Origin: Prostheceraeus crozeri
Lineage: Eukaryota; Platyhelminthes; Polycladida; Euryleptidae
Direction of reading: 5' to 3'
Assembly (NCBI GenBank): GCA_907163375.1
Contig: CAJQUW010007532.1
Coordinates: 165,001 to 229,000 of the forward strand
DNA length: 64,000 bases
Shown: positions 41,330 through 53,235 of the stretch, piece by piece
Layout: every line of letters begins with the position of its first letter
Numbering within the stretch: the first letter of the stretch is position 1
Notes under the pieces: model-generated
Seen by the model: only the letters and a program-made list of their open reading frames with translations
Told to the model about the DNA's origin: nothing
Database searches by the model: none
Translations under genes and position numbers: made by a program

Positions 41330-41523
41330 GAAGCTTTAGCGTCACTAATCCTCTCTATACTGGGACTTGGACGATTCTGACATAAATCACACTTATCCGG
41401 AGCGTTGTAGTACTTTTAGTCCGGATGCCCATCCTACCGACTTCCAATGACACTTTCGGGGCTCGACCTCTGGATCAAGAGATCGCTAGGCCAAACACTT
41501 AACCACTGTGTCACGGAGAACAC
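41330..41523 (-). mobile_element. tRNA-derived SINE, copy 1
   Basis: On the minus strand it reads CCGTGACACAGTGGTTAAGTG (A-box region), AGAGGTCGAGCCCC (B box), then GGATGGGCATCCGGACTAAA and the tail up to CCTCTCTATACTGGG. The same body is found at 47962, 57582 and 57955. Its 5' end coincides with the foldback insertion at 41524. Confidence 0.85.
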
Positions 41524-42145
41524 GGTATTTAAGGGTTATCTCCCCCCAGGTTTTCAAATTTGTCTAAACTCTGTAAAAATAAATCAATTGTCACCAAACT
41601 TCAGGTACATGTACCTAAGCATATTTTCTACCCACATACAAAATTTTATGCAGATCAGACAAGTACTTCTTGCATGAGAGACGATCACGTGAAGTGTAGA
41701 GAAGTCTGCAGCTTGATCTGACTTCGTCTGTTCGACGCAATATTGTTGCTCGTATGTGCATTGTTCTCTCTCCCTCTTCGTCTCATCCACTGCTACCTGA
41801 AGTCTTCACACGACCACTACCTTGCCACACTTTTTTAAGTAAAGTATAAGGGATGTGGCTTGGTCATCATCGCTTCATGTGTTGTCAGGCAATGACTTTG
41901 TTGACCTCAAGTGTTTTCTGCTCCGACGGTGAGGTCATAAGAAGAAGTCAGATCAAGCTGCCGGCATCGCTGCACTTCAAGTTATCGCTCCTAATTCAAA
42001 AAGCACTGGTTCGATGTACCTAAATTTTTGCATGTGGGTAGAGAATAACCTCACTTACTTGTGTTCAAAGTTTTGTGATGATTGATTCATTTCTGCGGAT
42101 TTTAGACAAATTTGAAAACGTTGGGGGAGATAACCCATAAGTACC
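41524..42145. mobile_element. Foldback MITE, copy B
   Basis: It runs from GGTATTTAAGGGTTATCTCC to GGAGATAACCCATAAGTACC, inverted relative to copy A. The flanking gagaacac (41516-41523 and 42146-42153) is an exact 8-bp target duplication taken from the SINE 5' end. About 200-bp inverted arms with the same sequence as copy A; no gene. Confidence 0.92.
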
Positions 42146-42153
42146 GAGAACAC

Positions 42154-43412
42154 AAAAATCACGCACCAAGCCTGAGAATAAACACTTCCTAAATCAATGC
42201 GACTACAATAGTACTATTGTTTTGCTAAACTTTACAAGCAACTGAAAAATGCGCTTGTTATAGACGGTTCGCTACACACTGGAGTTACAGCTGCAACATA
42301 GGAAGTCCACTCCGTATCTGACAGGCAAGATTGAATGTCTACTGTTAATTGAACAACTTCCTTCCTTTTGAATTGGCGTGTTTCGTTCGCAACCAGAATT
42401 TAGTTAAGCAAATTTTTACAACTGTTATCAGCACAGAAATTCATTCATCATAAAGTGAATTAAGTGGTTGAATTGAATCGTACAAAACATTTGTCCCCGG
42501 ATGCCTCAAAATGGGAACATAGTTTACCTCGAACTCCAAAACATTTCTCTCGCAAGTTCACATCACTTGGTTTGCACCCTGCGTCGCCGTAAGTCATCTG
42601 ACACGTTTACTACGCGACACCTCTCATTGCAAACATCTCCTTAACAACGCCGCCGATGAGTCATTCGATCCCATGTTGATCTCTATGATAACTAAAACCT
42701 CTCCGCGCACGACGATATCTCACGGCTGACGTCACGAAGAATGGTGACTTTCAGATCATCGATTTCCGTGTGTTTTTCTGACAATTAAACTTGATTATCT
42801 GTGAAATAAAGAACAAAAGAAGCCGCGCTATTCTGCGACCTCCCGTCACACATCTTAATGTTCTCTTTCTCGTTCACTGGTTAGAAAATGTCATCTACTG
42901 CCTCGACAGCCCATGAAGGCCTGGATACGAGGTACACATCAACTTTCCATTTCCCTGTTATCCAGGTTTTGAAGCCTCCTCGCCAAAGTGAGGAGAGAAG
43001 ATGAGATCTTTCCCCAAATGGGAACAACTAACCATTGAATGGAAATATCATGGATGATAACTACGCCATAGAACGCTTGCCTGACGCAAGTGCACATCTG
43101 CTGAGAAGACTATTCTTGACACTATTCACTTGCTCGTTCTATCAATGTTTTACTTACGTCACTTTGTAGCTAAACTTAAATCAAGCAGACAAAAAAAGAT
43201 AATTCTTCAAACTCACGAACAGCACAAATGTTAACCCCATAGGAGAATTTCGAGAAGAATCCATTAAGTCATGCGATTTTCCTAAAAGTGAACTACAAAG
43301 CTAGAAATGTCAATGTCAGATAAATAGAGCTATTACCGAAGTATTAATCAGTTTTAACAGGAAACATAATTGAAAGGATGAATAAAGACCTGTAAAGGCA
43401 TAAGACAGTATA
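42154..43412. other. Unassigned sequence
   Basis: There is no supported gene on either strand in this 1.26 kb. Slightly higher GC at 42580-42760, without a recognisable exon. Confidence 0.4.
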
Positions 43413-43420
43413 GAAATTTG

Positions 43421-44384
43421 GCTACCAAGGATTCAAATTTCTCTAAAATCCTTTAAAGTGCAATAATCGTCAGAAAGCTTTTAGTGCACGTAGGTGAAGA
43501 TATTTTCTACTCACATGCCAAAATTGATGCAATCGAGCGAGTACTTTTTGAATTAGATACGATAGCGTGAAGTGTCAGTAATGTCAGTATCTTGATCTGA
43601 CTTGTCAGTGACCTCATCGTCTGAGCAGCCGACAATAGCCTAACAAAGTAATTTTGCGACAACTCGTGAAGTGATAATGACCACGCAACATCACTTACAC
43701 TAATATACTTAACCTAAAAAAGGTGTGTTGGGGTAGTGCAGAGTTGCCAACTCTCACGCATTCAGGCCTCTTCTCACGCTCTCACGCTGGAGGCAAAATT
43801 TCTCACGCATTCAAGAAATTTCTCACGCCTGTTGTATTTATCTTACGCATTCGTATTTTTGATGTAATTCTAAACGACATTTCCTGATAGAACTGCATTT
43901 TCGCGTAAAATCTATGCAGTTAAGCGAAATAACATGCTAACAGGCCCTAACAGGCCTAGATATCTACTTCTTTGAGATGCAGAAAAAATGCGAGTACTCG
44001 TGTTAGACGTCTCAAGATGCAGTCAGTATATTTATCTAATACAATAATCTCACGCATTCCACTCAGCAAATGTCGGCAACCCTGGTAGTGATCGTGGGAG
44101 GATTTCAAATAGCAATGGCTGAGACGAAGAGGGAGAGAGAACAATGCACATACGAATAACAATAATGCGTCGAACAGACGGAGTCAGATCAATCTGCAGA
44201 CATCGCTACACTTCACGCTATCCTCTCTATTTCAAAAATTTCTCTTTCGATTTGCATAAAATTTTGTGTATGGGTAGAAAATGTAATCAGGTATGTGCAT
44301 CTGAGGTTGTGTGACGATTGATACATTTTTGCAGATTTTAGACAATCTTGAAAACGTGGGGGTGGGAGATAATCCATAAGCACC
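43421..44384. mobile_element. Foldback MITE, copy C, with nested hAT element
   Basis: The right end GGAGATAATCCATAAGCACC is clear; the left end is eroded. The flanks gaaatttg (43413-43420) and aaaatttg (44385-44392) match in seven of eight bases. The arms share TATTTTCTACTCACATGC and TTGATCTGACTT with copies A and B. It is the most diverged of the three copies and so probably the oldest. Confidence 0.8.
43739..44084. mobile_element. Short hAT-like element nested in foldback copy C (346 bp)
   Basis: The ends CAGAGTTGCCAACTCTCACG and the complement of CAGGGTTGCCGACATTTGC bound a segment rich in CTCACGCATTC repeats. The direct repeat gtagtg flanks both sides (43733-43738, 44085-44090). Copy A at 12648 shows the uninterrupted site (GGGTAGTGGTCGTG). 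Confidence 0.82.
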
Positions 44385-44392
44385 AAAATTTG

Positions 44393-44715
44393 CTATCATA
44401 CTTCCTGTTTTTTCATGCATTTGAAATTATAACTCTCGCACCTCAATCTTCGCGGTTTTATGACAAAAAATACTCGTAATCAGCGATCAATAGAATATTG
44501 CGGCATTTCTATATCTTGTAAATTTCCCAAGAATCTATGTTTTATCGAACATGGCAATAGGTATTTATCTCCTCTTCTATCAATCTAATAATAAAACTGC
44601 AGACTTTAAAAATATGCAAAGTATTAGCAAATCTTAGGGCACATGATAGTGTGATTGTTGCCGGGCTATGCTCATAGTGTGCATATTAAATGTAAACCTG
44701 ACATTAATATTCTTA
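44393..44715. other. Unassigned spacer
   Basis: AT-rich, no feature recognised. Confidence 0.4.
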
Positions 44716-45210
44716 TCAGCAACTTTGCATGCTTTCAATACGATATATTATCACATGGACCTTCCATGCTTTTGACAACATGTGTGATCGTGTGAATCGT
44801 ATCCTACACGAGCACAGGCCTCCATCGGATAACATATCTTGTGCAACTCGAGCGTTCATCAGATTAGATGACTTCAATACAGAGTCAAGCTTAGATGTTG
44901 ATTCGGCTATCAATTGCTTTGCACAAGCCATTTCACTTTCGTGACGAGATTCAAATGATTCTTGTTCCTTCAACTATTCCAGTAAATGGGCTGAATCCTT
45001 TTTGATTTGCTCTAATATCTTTCGTTTTAATTCATCTTCAAAGCGCTTTCCCTCTTTTTCATCTTCGAGATGACGAGTATACTCTGAGCGTGCTCTGTTA
45101 ACTGATTGTGTCATTTTCTATGTGATAGGTACAGAAGTCACGGAACCAAATAAGCGAATATCATCCTTGACAATCCTTTCTGATACTATAGACTCCTCAC
45201 TCAGCGACAT
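44716..45210 (-). pseudogene. Unrecognised coiled-coil coding relic
   Basis: One minus-strand frame runs about 165 codons from MSLSEESIVSERIVKDDI with only two in-frame stops (near 45120 and 44974). The middle is strongly coiled-coil: RARSEYTRHLEDEKEGKRFE, DELKRKILEQIKKDSAHLLE, KEQESFESRHESEMACAKQL and then STSKLDSVLKSSNLMNARVA. The pattern of charged heptads argues for a once-translated protein. I do not recognise the family. It could be a retrocopy, the end of a transposon protein, or two exons of a host gene in which the stops lie in short introns. Confidence 0.45.
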
Positions 45211-47961
45211 CTTGTCGTTTGACAACAAGGAGTTGTTGACCGAAAATCCTCTGTAGGTTAATGCGTTAAACTTCCACAGATGCGGTCTCGGCTGTTCGAC
45301 TCATTGATGCTTTCAAAATTTAGCCATGATTGATATATTCAGTGCAATTATCTTAAATGTTGAAAAAGTGAATACAAAAACAGCCTTATCTTTTCATCAT
45401 CAAGCAAATTTCATTAAGCAGTCACATAACAAAAAAGTCGCGTGATTGCTAGTCATTCAGGAATCGGGCGATTGATTCCGTCGCACGATTAATCGAGTGG
45501 AATCGATGAACTGTGCCCGTCGCTGTTTGGTACGTGTCCACCATGAAATAAGTTTCATCGAATTTTATTTGACGGAAGATAAACGACCCATGCTGAGCTG
45601 ATTTGGCTTAAACTCCTGAGGAAATTTAGATAAGACAGATAGGACAGGAACACATCGGCAAGACTGTGTTCGTGTTGATTAACGAACTGCACAAGAAAGT
45701 GGAAACACGTAAAAACGTCACAATCTTGCACATTACTTTTTGATAAGAGATATAATTATCACTGGGGAGGGCCTTCTTAGAATCCCCTGGGCGGAGAATT
45801 ATCGATCTCACTCTCTCTCTCCCTATGCTTTGTACTCTGCATCAAATTACATCCACAGATAACTGCAAGTGTTGTCGACTGCTACTTTCATAATTAAAGG
45901 AAAAAGAAAAAAACTCGTTTTGAAACAAGTGTTTAAAATAGTTCATTCAGTTTTAGTTGCAAACATAACACGTACACTTGTTCCCGAAGAGGGGCGGCAC
46001 CAATAATTGCTAATTCTATTAATTCCATGTAATTACTAATTACATTTTCAGACTTGGAATATCAATTTAAAAGCTGCGATGATACAATATCCGCGATAGC
46101 AAATGCCGGCAGTGCAAATACTTAGTGGAACGTTTGTCCTTTTAGAACTTAAATAAAAGGACTATTCAACTACGACAATTATCACAGAAAGAATTTGAAA
46201 GAACTTTGAAAGAATTATCATGAAAGACGTTATGCCCGCGTATATCTCACTGCCGTCCTATAAATAGTCAAAGTTCTTGTCGTTAAGCGGTTGTAGGCGT
46301 CGAATGACATCATAGAAAAAGTCACGTGGACCTAAATTCCGACCATAAACACGTCCGATGAAACGACGATGATAAAAACAAGGATATTGTCACCATAATA
46401 CCGCAATTCAATAATTGCCGTTAGAAGCTCATGCAGAAAGGATTCAAATCAAAGGATTAATCCATGAGATTATCAGACTTCTTTCAGAGACATTTCTCTG
46501 TATCTTCTTCTGACGCATTGCAGCATTTGTGCTCCCTATTGAGATCCAGGTATCAAGTTCTTGAGTTCAGAAATCTTGTAATGAACTGTAACAAACAGCT
46601 TGTGGGCTTAATATCCAATAACATTCCAATAAAATATATTAATGCACATGCACACTGTCCTATTAATGTGCCAGAAGAAAATCTTGTCAGAAATTGAGAT
46701 TGTCCATAAAAAAGATCAGGGAGAATTATTTATCTCAATTTAAGGATAATCCTGCAATTTTGACATTGAGAATTATTCCTTTTCTTTTTCAATTGCTAAT
46801 TGCTTATTGCCAGCAGGTTCGAAAGATACTTGCAGGAGATTGGAAGACAGTCAATGATAATTGCATGCGATCGTATCAATTTTGACAGCTCATTCATTAC
46901 CAACATTGAAGCGCAGCATGCTGGTACAGCAGCCAGAGAACATTGGACGATATAAGTTGATTTGACGAGTCATCGACGAGGATTTTTAATGAGCAAAAAT
47001 TAGAAATGCTTCCGGTTAGATTTGTTCATTAATCATTATCGCACATAAATAATGACTTCATCAAATACATGTAGATTATCCTACAGATATTTTCAACACG
47101 CCCGAAAATGTTGATGGAGGCAATAAACTATTCTCAATTCTCGAGCTAGCTTCGGTCAGTAAGCAGATGTCAAACGGCAAAACCAAGAGAGGTGTCAGTT
47201 ATGAGATAATCGTACTCATGGGATTTGATAAAAGCGATATCTATCATGAAGAAAACATCGCCGTCAAAACATTACTATACATTTTTCCTTGCCTCATCCA
47301 AGATGCGAAGCGATACCAGAGAGCGAAGCCAGGCTCATCGCTCATGCACTTTCTACTCTCACCACGCTAGGGTTAGCAAGGTCAAGAGAAAACGGGGAAA
47401 TTACCAGGGCGTGCAGATCTGAGCCCTGGGCCTCCGATTCATTTCAAATCCGACGAAAAATTATGAAACTTTTTATATTACCTGAACCATACATTCAAAA
47501 TTTGAAAACGTTCATTGTCAACAAATTAAACAAATTCGGGGAATGAGATACATGCAGCAAAGGCTTTCATGGTATGTTTAAACTTCATACAATTATCATT
47601 AAATTCGCTTTTCATGCATCTCAATTTACTAAAGATGTCACTGAAAATTAAATTCAGGGAGATGTACATCAACAAATACGCACACATATCAACATTTCAG
47701 TATGTTTTGAAAAATCCTCTATTTTTTTACTTTATAAATATCGTTTCTCTGCATCGGTCGAATGTCAGTTTAACACAATTTTAAAAACATCTCTTGATTA
47801 TTTTCTCTCCTGCTTGAACGCGCACACTAAACACAAATATTTATTTGGTCTCAAAAAGATGTTTGAAGAGCCAGCAATGCATAAAGGCATTTAGCAAGCA
47901 ACATAAACATAAAATCATTGACCGAAGTTATCGTTTGATATAAGAAAATAATAAGAGAAGT
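45211..47961. other. Unassigned 2.7-kb stretch
   Basis: No supported gene. Small frames at 46464-46697 and 46694-46885 overlap by ATGA but have no motif. Two spots, 45446-45510 (CGATTAATCGA-type) and 46005-46055 (GTAATTACTAATTAC), resemble internal parts of the hAT-like repeats described near 52258 and 49426, without visible ends. Confidence 0.4.
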
Positions 47962-48125
47962 GTGGTCTCCGTGGCACAGTGGTCAAGTGCTTGGCGTGGC
48001 GACCTTCCGGCCCAGAGGTCGAGCCCCGAGAGTGTCAATGGAAGTTGTCATGAAAGGCATTCGGACTAAAAGATCTCAACGCTCCATATTAAAGTCGTCC
48101 AAGTATGGGGCAGTAGTGACATTAG
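47962..48125 (+). mobile_element. tRNA-derived SINE, copy 2
   Basis: It starts GTGGTCTCCGTGGCACAGTG, with A box TGGCACAGTGGTC and B box GGTCGAGCCCC spaced as in a tRNA. The non-tRNA body includes GGCATTCGGACTAAAAGATC and GTCGTCCAAGTATGG. The 3' end near CATTAGACC has no long A tail. Confidence 0.87.
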
Positions 48126-49425
48126 ACCATTTTTTAAAAGAAAATATCATTTCAAGACACTGACCAGAAATGGAGCAGAACATACAATACATTTGTGCAT
48201 AACGTAATTGTAGTGTGCAAACCATACGTCAATATTTTAACATAAAGACACAATTAATTGTATGGAGAGATCGCATGGAGAATCTATCTTAAAACTGCTG
48301 AACTGAAATAGCTTGGAATTTTTGACATGATGACCTGCGTTTTATATGAATACTTGTATAATAGAATGTTTATCAATGCATTTTTGATCTCATCACTGCG
48401 TTCAGTTCAATCTCGCTAAATTCATTTTGATCCGTCAACAGCTGCCCAAGGTAAAATGTTGGAAATTAATGAATCATTCTGGCAATTGAAATGATCAAAC
48501 ATAAAATGAACATCAAATGAGCTTGCTTTATCAATTACAGCGTCAAGTGGCGAACACTAGTCATAAAACCAAATATTGGATTCACAAATTAAAGAATTTA
48601 AGAAGAGATATTTGTTATAAAGAATTCACGAAAGCGAAGGACGAGGTAATGGGAATATGATGTGTAGAGAATGTCAGCCATATCTTATTTGTTGACATTT
48701 TATGGATTGGTGTTTTAGAACGATTTGAAGGTAGAAATTAAGTCCTTTTATTTCAATTCAAAAAAGTCGAAATCTTTTGATTAACAACAGGAGCGCAAGG
48801 CAAGATGTCAGTATGCACTTTCTGCACGAGAACTTTAGAAACAGGCGGTTACTGTCAGATTTCATATCGTCTAAATAAATGATGGAATTGTGTCTAATCA
48901 TTTCAAACCTATTCAAGCTTGCACCAAATCAAATGCAATTTCGTAGGATTTCAGATATTTTACATAAGCCGCCATAGTTTCTGTCTATTTGAAATATTTT
49001 TTGACGTTGCTGTACAAGAAGATATTCATAGCACAACAGATGTTTCATGAATTTATTGCATGAAATCAAATTTCAAAATAGTAATTTGCCTTATAATATA
49101 ATAACTTCCTAATTCACCACTCAAAAAAAACAAGCAACAAAGATATGTATGCATTATTTGACACAGCAACTTTTTAAACAGGTGCAGACTTGCTGAAAGT
49201 ATGTGCTTTTAGAAGCATGTATGCATTGATAAAATGGATTTTTGCATCGAATACGATTCAAATCTATCTACATGAAATACGTACTAAATTTCCTTTCAAA
49301 TAGTAACCGGTTGATTAAATCTGCAAATAGTGTTAAACGAGACGAAATATCTTGCAAGGAGAACTAAATAATCATTAAGAATTTGCTTCAAAATGTTCTC
49401 AAAGTCTCATGTGCTTGCAACATGC
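48126..49425. other. Unassigned AT-rich stretch
   Basis: No gene, no recognisable repeat. Confidence 0.4.
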
Positions 49426-49588
49426 ACATCTCTTCAAACTTGCGTTGTAATTATAATTGCGATTACAATTGCTGCAATTAATAATTGTAATCAATTATTT
49501 TTCCTGATGAGCAATTTGTAATTGTAGTAAATTACATTTTCGCCATGTAATTGAGATGTAATTGCAATTACTTTACGATCAGCTCTGC
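49426..49588. repeat. GTAATTG-rich repeat with hAT-like right end
   Basis: Repeated AATTGTAATCAATTA-type palindromic blocks end at CGATCAGCTCTG, the complement of a CAGAGCTG terminus. Similar blocks at 50740-50815 lie on the other side of an RTE-like fragment. A single matching left end was not found. Confidence 0.45.
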
Positions 49589-49715
49589 TAATTAGCACGC
49601 ATTTTAAATTGCCTTAATCTCCTCGTCGAGAGTGAGTGAATATTTACATGTGCTCCGGCTGTACAACTATCATAAATTTTTCGAAGAATTTTACTCCATA
49701 ACTGAATGCCAAAAT

Positions 49716-50390
49716 CTAAATTAAGTGCCGGTGTTGCGATATTCTTTCCACGCTCTGATAGCTGATCTTCTTCGTCTTCTTCGTCCGCGGCTGATTATTC
49801 CCACTATGTGGGGTCGGCGGCCGAATCCTTGAGCGCCAGAAGCTCTTGTCCAGAGCGTCCAACGGGTTCACTCGTAGTGTCTTCAAATCCTTCTGTATGC
49901 AGTTCATCCATCGCTTCCTCGGTCGCCCCCTTTGTCTTTTTCACTGCACCACTTGTTCCATGGTCGCCATTACTTTGTTGGTCTTCTCTATCCGCTGGAT
50001 GTGTCCGTACCATCTCATTCGGATCTCTCTCACTCTTTCCACAATAGGGGTCACTCCAAGCTCCTTTCTTATCACTTCGCCTCTCACTATGTCCTTTAGA
50101 GTTACTCTTTTTGATTCTTCTTAGCATTCTCGTTTCTGTCCTTTCCAGAAGTTGCTCCTCTTTGAAAGTCATCGTCCAATATTCTGAGCCATATAGAAGT
50201 ACGGGTCTGATCATCTCCTTGTACATTTTTGTTTTTTTCCCTTGGCATTTTCTTAACGCACATGACTCCTGTCAGTTCTCTCTATTTTGTCCACATCGCC
50301 CTCATTCTGGCCTTGACTGCTCTCCGGTGGCGACAGGAAGGGCATCCGGCCACTATCCCCAAGCCCCACTATGACTCTCATTGCTGATCG
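49716..50390 (-). mobile_element. RTE-like LINE 3' fragment 1
   Basis: Minus-strand frames give IRPVLLYGSEYWTM, RTETRMLRRIKKS, then, in another frame, MNCIQKDLKTLRV and ALDKSFWRSRI. This is the RTE-type RT C-terminus (VRPVLLYGSETW, EMRMLRWM, WMDCIKEDLK). Several frame changes are present. About 160 bp further right, a segment GACAGGAAGGGCATCCGG resembles the SINE body, hinting that the SINE tail may come from such a LINE. Confidence 0.7.
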
Positions 50391-51058
50391 AAAAATGTAA
50401 ATCAGAAAACTAGTGCTATTCATTTCCCCTCAAAAAATGAGAGGCGCATAAATTTTCAAGAAGCCACAGTCTAAATCTTTAAATCAACTTAAACCTTACC
50501 AGACATGTGATTGCAATCGTAATGAAGTCTTCTAGAAGCCACAAGCCTCGGCATCATAGCATCTTCAGTTTGAATCGTAATAGAGATGTGAGGCGAAAGC
50601 ACCTGGGAGGCAATTTCATGTCAAGTTACAAGCGTGGTCTGTATTCCGGGGAGCAGCAGTGATTGACCTTTGCATATCCGCCAAGAAAAATAAATGTTGG
50701 GAAAATGAAAAGTGCAATACCGGCTATTATCAAGAGTAATTACAAAGCAATTGAAATGCAATTGAAGATAAACGGAGTAATTAGTAATTGTAATCAATTA
50801 CATTTCAAGAGTAATTGACATAAGCCTGCATCTCTTCAATCCCTTGAGGTGAAAATTCGGGATTGCGTAATCACACTAACAGCATCAGCCTTTTACTTTA
50901 CAATTATCATGCGGAAACATGCAGCTTCAACGGAATTGTTGACATTGGTCTGAAAATTGCTTGAAATAATGGCATTGACATTTTTCAAAATAATTCTCAT
51001 CATTAAATATTGCCTCTCCTTACAAGCAATTTCATATTATGCTATACCCGCAACCACA
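50391..51058. other. Unassigned spacer with GTAATTAC blocks
   Basis: The only structure is the palindromic AT block at 50740-50815 (GAGTAATTAC, GTAATCAATTAC). No gene. Confidence 0.4.
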
Positions 51059-51280
51059 TTACGAAACTTGGAGATGTAAAAGCAAAATATGATACACAAG
51101 CCATGATTTTCCTGGCCTACCCGGAGGACGTGGTCCTTGGATATCCACCTCCAGGACTCGTTGGATGGGGTCTTCCACGGTCCTCCGCTTTACATGACCG
51201 AACCATAGGAGTTTTCTTTTTTCGAGTGGTACAAGGCCGATTTTAGTCGCCACTTCGACACTATCGCCATCTGCACACAT
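51059..51280 (-). mobile_element. RTE-like LINE 3' fragment 2
   Basis: The frame reads LLWFGHVKRRTVEDPIQRVL and PRPPGRPGKSW, which is the LRWFGHV...GRPR segment of RTE-type ORF2 C-termini. It is short and isolated. At 51285-51360 a stretch with AAGTTTTAGCGTCACT resembles the tail of the SINE family in minus orientation. Confidence 0.55.
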
Positions 51281-51360
51281 TTAAAATCGTAAATGAAGTT
51301 TTAGCGTCACTGTATCCCATACCGAGGGATTGGACCGGCATTTAAAGTGCTATCAAGAGT

Positions 51361-51929
51361 TATAGCTCAGATCTGAGCTTACATTTATAGAAAACATGCC
51401 TATCCACCCCTCTAGAAGAGCATTGTCATTGAACATTGATGTACTGTATAGTTCGCATAAACACTGAAACAACGCAATTGATCTCTGCTACAGAAAAGTT
51501 GGTAGGCTTAGATTGTTCAGTGGATAATGAAAGTCAATCGATGATATTGCCTGGAATCAGCTCGAAATGTCCTCAGCCGGAGCCTGCCTACGGCTGCTAT
51601 TGACACCATCATGGAACGGGTTTTAGGATAATTGAAGAATTTCAGATATTCAACAAGTATGTTTCTCGCAGGTTAAAACGGTCAAAATTAGGCAATAGCT
51701 GTCTGTCACTTGTGTTGAATAATATGAGACAGCATGCTTCGCTTTCAAAATACACAACATTTCCCTTTTTGTCTCTGCATTTAATTTTTCATATCATTCA
51801 TGATGTAAGATCTCATTCTAAGAGAACATAATCCGTATTAGAAGAATTAACTTTATGGACATGAAAACCTAGTTTGCTTTGAGCATCAACATCGAAGTCA
51901 ACATCCATGCCAGTTAAAGGACAGCTGCT
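51361..51929. other. Unassigned spacer
   Basis: No gene or repeat recognised. Confidence 0.4.
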
Positions 51930-52257
51930 GTATGCAGCATGTGTCCGTCAAGCAACTAGCTACGGTTGAGAGTATTGGTCCAAGCTCTCTAAAATGTACT
52001 CATGAAACGACGCTGTAATCTGCAGAAATTCGTATGACACGTTGGATGTGTGGAGTGAGAAAATCATTGAGAAGGTCTAATGAAGAGCTCGTACAGTATA
52101 ACATCTTGGACTACATCAGAAGACAGAGGTTGCGCTGGTTTGGTCACGTGCGGAGAGAGAGCGAGTCAAAATGGTTCAGGAAAATAACGGAGATGAAAGT
52201 TGCTGACAAGCGTGCTGTAGGGCGTCAAAGAAAAGACCTGGTGAAATGTGATATACG
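51930..52257 (+). mobile_element. RTE-like LINE 3' fragment 3, left part
   Basis: The translation gives LLYAACVRQATSYG, EYWSKLSK and then TRWMCGVRKSLRRSNEEL, LDYIRRQRLRWFGHVRRESE and KRAVGRQRKDLVKC. This is a clear RTE-type C-terminus. It continues at 52895 after a hAT insertion. Confidence 0.8.
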
Positions 52258-52886
52258 AAGGGCTCTGGCAACGATCAAGATTTCAAAAAAGTCGATTAAT
52301 GGGATGCTTCAATCGATTAATCTTGTCAATTTTTGAAAAGGGCGTTTTCTAGGTAAATGTAGATTTCATCACGCTATTCGCCAGATTCCATTACTTGATA
52401 ATTTTTCATTCACTATGTACCGATATATATTTAAATAATCCTGTAATGCATTTTTCTGCAAAGTTAGTATGCCCACAAAATGCCTATCCATCAGTAATGA
52501 ACGAAAGACGCATGCCTTTCTGCAATTTTGAAAACATAAACCAAAACTTTAAAGTGCAAAATCGAAAAAGGGTATAAAAAAACTCAAGCTGTCACAATAA
52601 ATCACATGAAATCATCATTTTGATTGAGGAATATTACTTTAGAAGCTTTGTTGCGACAAAGTGACATCCTTTTCTTTTCAAAGAGAGATCCACATTTCGA
52701 AAATACGCGTTCACTGAGGGCACTAGTCGGTTGAACAGGAAAAGCACAGCGGGCCAATTTCGCCAATTTGGGAGGCTGCTGTAGGTTTACAGTTGTTTCT
52801 TCCGGAGAAACTTACGAAAAAATGAATTGATCGATTGACTTTAATCAATTAAAAATTGACAAATCGATTAATCGCTGCCAGCCCTG
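52258..52886 (-). mobile_element. hAT deletion derivative with C-terminal domain (629 bp)
   Basis: The ends AAGGGCTCTGGCAACGAT and the complement of CAGGGCTGGCAGCGATTAAT are inverted. The flanks gatatacg (52250-52257) and gatagacg (52887-52894) are an 8-bp duplication with one mismatch. On the minus strand about 52610-52790 encodes the hAT dimerisation region: FPVQPTSALSERVFSKCGSL, then EKKRMSLCRNKASKVIFLNQ, as in PASSAPSERVFS..G..RNRL...LLFLK. It splits an RTE-like LINE. Confidence 0.85.
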
Positions 52887-52894
52887 GATAGACG

Positions 52895-53015
52895 AGTATC
52901 TGAGAAGTGTTGGTGCTCAATAAGATGATGTATACGATCGCCGGAAGTGGAGGAGAATCATCAAGCGGAAACCGTCCAACCCACCATCCTCTGGACCACA
53001 AGGATGTAATAAAGG
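52895..53015 (+). mobile_element. RTE-like LINE 3' fragment 3, right part
   Basis: EYLRSVGAQ, then DDVYDRRKWRRIIKRKPSNP, is the usual RTE ending (A.DR.KWR..I). It follows in order from 52257 and lies 0.6 kb away only because of the hAT insertion. Confidence 0.75.
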
Positions 53016-53086
53016 GATGAGTGAAGAAATATTAAAACAATGTTCGAAACGATGTAAATAAAATATTTACAAACAGAAAAAACTGC

Positions 53087-53235
53087 GATGGTTCCAATCA
53101 ATTAATTGCAATTATTCGATGGTTCCAATCAATTAATTGCAATTATTTGATGGTTCTAATCAATTAATTGCAATTATTCGATGGTTCCAATCAATTAATT
53201 GCAATTTTTGATAGCAACAATCAATTAATTGCAAT
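53087..53235. repeat. 31-bp AT-rich minisatellite (about 5 units)
   Basis: The unit begins GATGGTTCCAATCAATTAAT and repeats every 31 bp from 53087, 53118, 53149 and 53180; the fifth is diverged. It contains the palindrome AATTAATTGCAATTA-like core. Confidence 0.95.

Noticed and set aside
46464-46885. Two small frames overlapping by ATGA, suggesting a two-gene unit
   Set aside because: No motif, AT-rich composition, and no sign of such gene arrangement in this genome.
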